Origin: Nipponacmea schrenckii
Lineage: Eukaryota; Mollusca; Gastropoda; Lottiidae
DNA: 64,000 bases
Assembly (NCBI GenBank): GCA_030562195.1
Contig: JAUJPP010000012.1
Span: 14,694,001-14,758,000 of the forward strand
Direction of reading: 5' to 3'
This document shows, in pieces, positions 59,414-64,000 of this stretch; position 1 is the stretch's first letter; each line of letters begins with the position of its first letter. A program made the translations under genes and the position numbers. The notes under the pieces were generated by a model. It was not told the DNA's origin. It was given only the letters and a program-made list of their open reading frames with translations, and did not search any database.

Positions 59414-62400
59414 TGATTCGATGAAGATGGATAACGTGATGCAGTGTACAGTGTAGAACACTATACCAGAACAACATCAGCCTACTGTTTCGTGTTTTCA
59501 AACTATCGGGGAATTTTTCAGAAAATATTTACAAACAGTTTGAAAAACTTATCTTATTAAAAAATCATAATCCTATTCACATAATGAAAAAATACCCACG
59601 TTTGGACAATGGGGTATGGATACAAAAATGTCTGCAAACAATTTAAAATGCTTCTGGCGGCAGTTCGTGATACAATGTGGGATTATGATATTTTAAAAAG
59701 CATGTCCTTAGATACAGTGGGTTAATATTAAAGGCCATTGTTCGCCATATTCGCAGGTTGGTATTTTATTTGGATCTTAAACAAATGAAAATAGTTTTCA
59801 GAAGTTATCGAAAACCCACCTAAATCGCATTTATTGTTTTTGAAATCCTTCAAACTAGGAATATTATTTCTTATTCCTATTTATATATTAATATCGTAAG
59901 AAGTGGCGGGTTGTTATTTTAACTTTCAAAGAAGAATAATTCATGACACACGGATCTAAAGGCTTACATTTTAACGGTGACACGTGGACACTATTACCGA
60001 TTAACTTTCCGGTTTCTGAGACTTAGATATGATTGGAAAAACAAATGGCGAAACTGTGCATTTAAGATGACTTATGTGTGCAATTATCCTAATTGAGTAT
60101 ACATTTTATTTAATACTTCTGAGGACTTTCTTAAGAGCTCAACTAGTTGCAAAGTGAAATCTGCTATTTTAGTACCGGCATAAACAAATGATCAAATAAA
60201 ATGTCTACAGATGCCGGAGTCGATTTCCAAAACTTTCGGAGCATACCATTTCACTTGACTGATTGGAGTTTTAGTACTAGACTTTAAATGTACCTAAGTA
60301 CCTATGTTAGTATCAATATACGTGTAATGCAAAACAGCGTCATAACAGTCACGACAGTGTCACAAGTCATCTTTTCTTTACTGTTCAGGAGTCGTGACTG
60401 GGAACTGATCTAAGCACACTGTTCCTGGTTGTTTTGTCCGATCTAAACGTCTTTCCGCCAAGCTAATAATGATTATTTGGAATTTTATTACCGAGCTAAT
60501 AAATCTAACAACACATTAAGTCGTCTCGTAGAGTTAAAGAACCAGGAGGTTCCAATAAAGAAAAAAAACGAATTCATTAAGATTTTCTGTCCCATGAGTA
60601 CCATAGTTATTGACCGACTTACTGACCCAGTATCACGATGTGATATCAACACTCATTGACAGCAATAGTCCACTGACGTTTTGATCTTAAGACAACTAAA
60701 TGATTCTTATTTTCTGCTTCGTTTGACTATCATGAGCAATGCTGTTCTTGGGTAACAATTCAACTCTTTTCCCAATTTCCAACTGTAGAGATTGTCAAGA
60801 TGAATGTCTTAAACTATAAATACAATTACATTGCAGAATATTTAACTGTCGTCACGTTTAATTTAATGAAGACGAACTCCGCATCAGGTTTCGTTTCGGA
60901 AATTACCTTGTCTTTCGGATGGGACGACCGAGCCCTCATATGTTATTCCCGACGGTTATGTTTCCTGGCAAATATACCGTCGACGCCCGTCCTCATTAAG
61001 CTCAAATAGGCGCCGAGAAGTCGGACGTAAAACTCCGTTTCAAATCAAATAAACCTTAAGATCATGAAAAGCAAAAGGGTAATCCAAAGGGGACACTCAT
61101 TAGCGTGTCATAATGAACAATCCCTTTATTTAAAATCTTCTTCAGATCATTAGAGCCTCGTCTGATCGGTGTAACTGGCCATTTGAGAGAAATATATCGT
61201 TTACAAATTGGTATTCTTTACAAGGATTTGAATGACCGGAATTCAATTTACGATGAGATTAGATAAAACAGTTTGGTAGACGAGTAATAATTAGTTATAA
61301 CGTTAGTCTGATTACAATAAAGGGGTCATAAAGAGGTTTCTAATATTTTTATGTATAACGGGGGGCACTGTTAGCATCAATACACACAATACCAATTTTC
61401 AATCAGATATTTGTCGTTCCTGCAATTCAATAAAATATCAATTTTTTGTAGGAGCTTAAAGAACCACACGTAATTGGAAACTAATTGATGCTATCAGTGT
61501 CGCCGATACACACAAAAATATTAGAAAATCTCCTAACAACCTCTTTAAAGGGATAATAGGCGTTAGAATACACTCGTCCTACGGCTTATATTTGTGTTTA
61601 ATATTGACTATTAGTTAAATAAGTATGCATCCCACACTTTACCAAATTTTAAAAAGCCACAATAAAAATATATTCGGAATTTAAAAAAAAAAGTGAGTCA
61701 GCGACGATTCCATTCAGTTTGAGAATAATAGCGTCTGGTAAATCAACGCTAAAACATCATTGTGCAATTCAACAGTAGGGGTCAAGGACGCGTGAAAACC
61801 CACATGTTAGAGTTACTTCCCTTTATATTTTACAATTTGAAAATCGCTTGATGGATGGCTCAAGCGTTTTATGATTAACTACTTTATTTTGGGGATTTAT
61901 CGGATTTTAGAGGGATTTTGATGTATAGGTATGACACCAGGTAAGTCCACTGATGGATATATACTGTTATTGTCCAAATTTGAGTGAACTTAAATTTTTA
62001 TGTTCGTTCTAATGCCTATTATCCCTTTAAACATCAGCCTTATTGTGGTTCACAACACCTAAAGTTAACCTGCGTAAAAGAAACATATCGAATCTCAGTG
62101 TAAACTGGTGGTCTTGGGAATTTCGTAAATGTCACATACTAACTGACATGAACAGACATGAGTTTTCTTTTATCTTAGTCAATACTTTCAAACTATTTGC
62201 TTATTAAATTATCATTGCATTGGTTAAGGTAGTATCGTGGCCCCTTGGCCTAGCGACAACATGTATAATTGATATATTCACCCAATATACGGGTATACTT
62301 TAAATTTTCACTTGAACCCTATGTTCTGTTTCACCATGATGTCAGAAATTAATCAGAATGGTCTATCATTGACAAGGGGACAGAGCATTACTTCTCGCTA

Positions 62401-62639
62401 ACTATTTTGACCAAAGTGGTGCTTCAGGAAACTATCTTGAGAATGCCTGATTTATGTTCAAAATATATCATAATATACCATAGTCAAAGTCATATAGGAC
62501 ATAACTTACATTTCCCTGAAGATTTACTGTCCCAAATAGACCCTTTATCAATGAATGGATTTACATATGACCTTCGGATATTATTCGTAATAATTTTGAA
62601 AAGATGGTTTTAAATGAATGTACACATGCTCTGTGGTCA
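59414..62639. other. Upstream flank, nothing recognised
   Basis: AT-rich sequence. At 61490-61560 GTGTCGCCGATACACAC and TATTAGAAAA weakly resemble the start of the 0.73-kb duplicate at 12667. No gene recognised. Confidence 0.35.
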
Positions 62640-63300
62640 GCAGTTTGACGGCACCAGACAGAAAAATTAATCAAGATGAATTTACTGTTGGACAATATGA
62701 CTATTCTATTAAATCTCTAAGACGCTTAAATGTTCGAGAGTAATAAATTATAATGGCAATTCTACGCGAAGCAAAAGTTCAACATGGGCTTCTTAGGAAG
62801 AACATATAACAGGAGAATTCAACCATAAGACGCTAAAATATCCAAATGTCATATATTTCAATGTTAACCTTTTAGTACGCATATTTCCATATGCCAATGA
62901 CCAATGGTCGATGGAATTAAATGACCACATTGGACTTGAGACAAATCCTATAAGTCCAGATTGGCTTATTCTTTGAAGAACACATCATAGTAAGAGATTT
63001 AGCTCTATTTTCATCTATAAGACGCTTAGGTATTGGAGGGTAATACAGTTTTAATGTTAATCTGTTTGTACATATATGTCCGTATGTCATCGCCACAAGT
63101 CATTTAAAATGACAAGATATAAAGACGAGATTATTCTTTCAAGAACCCTTCGCATATAATGATTTTACTTTTGTCAATAAGACGGCATATAAAAACGGCT
63201 ATAATATTGGCTTTTATGCCTTTTAACGGCAACGTCATGGTAATATCTAGAAGTATTTACCAACTTTTCAGATGTTCGTCTCATTCAATGTCATTTATGG
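62640..63300. repeat. Diverged tandem repeat with AAGACGCTTA motif
   Basis: The motif TAAGACGCTTA or a variant recurs at 62719, 62826, 63019 and 63179, with associated TTCTTTGAAGAACAC-like and ATGTTAAYCTKTTWGTACRYAT blocks. Units are irregular, 107-193 bp. Confidence 0.45.
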
Positions 63301-64000
63301 AGCCTAGTTTGCTCAGTTATGTGAGGTTTAACAATGCTTAAATCAAATACACTCTGTAAAAATATCACTTGAAACCTGAGACATAAGAATCGATACCCTA
63401 CTTCAAGCAATATAAAACAGGCTTAATGTACATCAAGTCCTAGCACGTCCATTAAGTAAGGACCCATAATAAACAACGTATGGTTCTCATATGGAAAACA
63501 ATACTCACTAACGTGGTGCTTTTGTATCTCTCTACTGATTAAAGTGGGATTTTTAAAAATCCTCTAAAATTTCCACAAAGTCTCTAAAGCACATTTTTAT
63601 ATTAAAAATGGACTTAACCCAGATTAGAAATTTATAAACCTAAGAACTACGTTCGTGTGTGTTATTTCAATGTAAAAACATTGTTTCGTTTGAGTAAGGA
63701 CCGGCAACTCCTTGCGACTACATTCTTCACAGAGTTATGTCAAGTGTACCAAAATATCCAGTGAACCACTGACACTAAAATGATTCATGATCTTTATGTT
63801 CCCGCATACTTCTCATATTTCAGCTTATTGACTTGATAATATGTTGTGTTCAGTATTGTTTTGACTGTTTAATATTGAATTCAAGGATTGTTTCCTTTTC
63901 ACTGTCTTTATATTCCAATATATTTCCGCACCACCTATTCTATTTATCCTCACAAAGAAATTCTATTAGATCGTTTCATGCTAAACGATTTGATTGGCAT
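63301..64000. other. End of window, nothing recognised
   Basis: AT-rich sequence without a recognised gene or repeat. Confidence 0.4.

Overview
This window looks like nuclear DNA from an invertebrate animal, most likely a mollusc and possibly a bivalve. It is AT-rich, intron-rich and full of satellites, SINEs, LINE remnants and DNA transposons. There are no operons and no prokaryotic signals. The lineage is inferred from the receptor type (luqin/RYamide-like) and from Helentron/pearl-like repeats with cores of roughly 150 bp; no species is claimed.

The one host gene I can reconstruct lies on the minus strand. It is a rhodopsin-family neuropeptide receptor of 390 residues in four coding exons: 53976-53218, 20823-20723, 7298-7208 and 5683-5462. 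All splice sites are GT-AG, phases are compatible, and the seven transmembrane segments join in order. Introns are about 32.4, 13.4 and 1.5 kb. Most of the window is therefore intron of this gene, with downstream sequence at 1-5461 and upstream flank at 53977-64000.

Intron 2 (7299-20722) holds a Helentron-like element (10368-12136), a short poly(A) retro-insertion with target-site duplication (14051-14160), a decayed Helentron-core relic (about 15250-15665), and a 43-bp satellite field (16318-19165). That field is interrupted by a 729-bp segment duplicated from 12667-13398 and by a 560-bp block carrying a LINE-like tail.

Intron 1 (20824-53217) holds several minisatellites, a foldback element with arms of roughly 390-530 bp (25319-26631), and a second Helentron-like copy (about 30895-35270). 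Nested in that copy is an apparently complete piggyBac-like transposon (32132-34974) with TTAA flanks, inverted ends, an intact DDD transposase and a short 5' intron. A decayed piggyBac relative follows (35413 to about 38050), then a 34-bp CAGCTG-rich minisatellite, a 106-bp tandem array, a third Helentron-like copy (about 46552-48471), SINE copies, and a 5'-truncated CR1/L2-like LINE (51232-52873) containing an exact 295-bp internal duplication.

The upstream flank holds a SINE-like copy and a TTAA-flanked element with 15-bp perfect inverted ends (57093-59409), whose right end is split by a poly(A) retro-insertion with an 11-bp target duplication. A diverged tandem repeat lies near 62640-63300.

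All assignments come from reading the sequence; no database search was possible.
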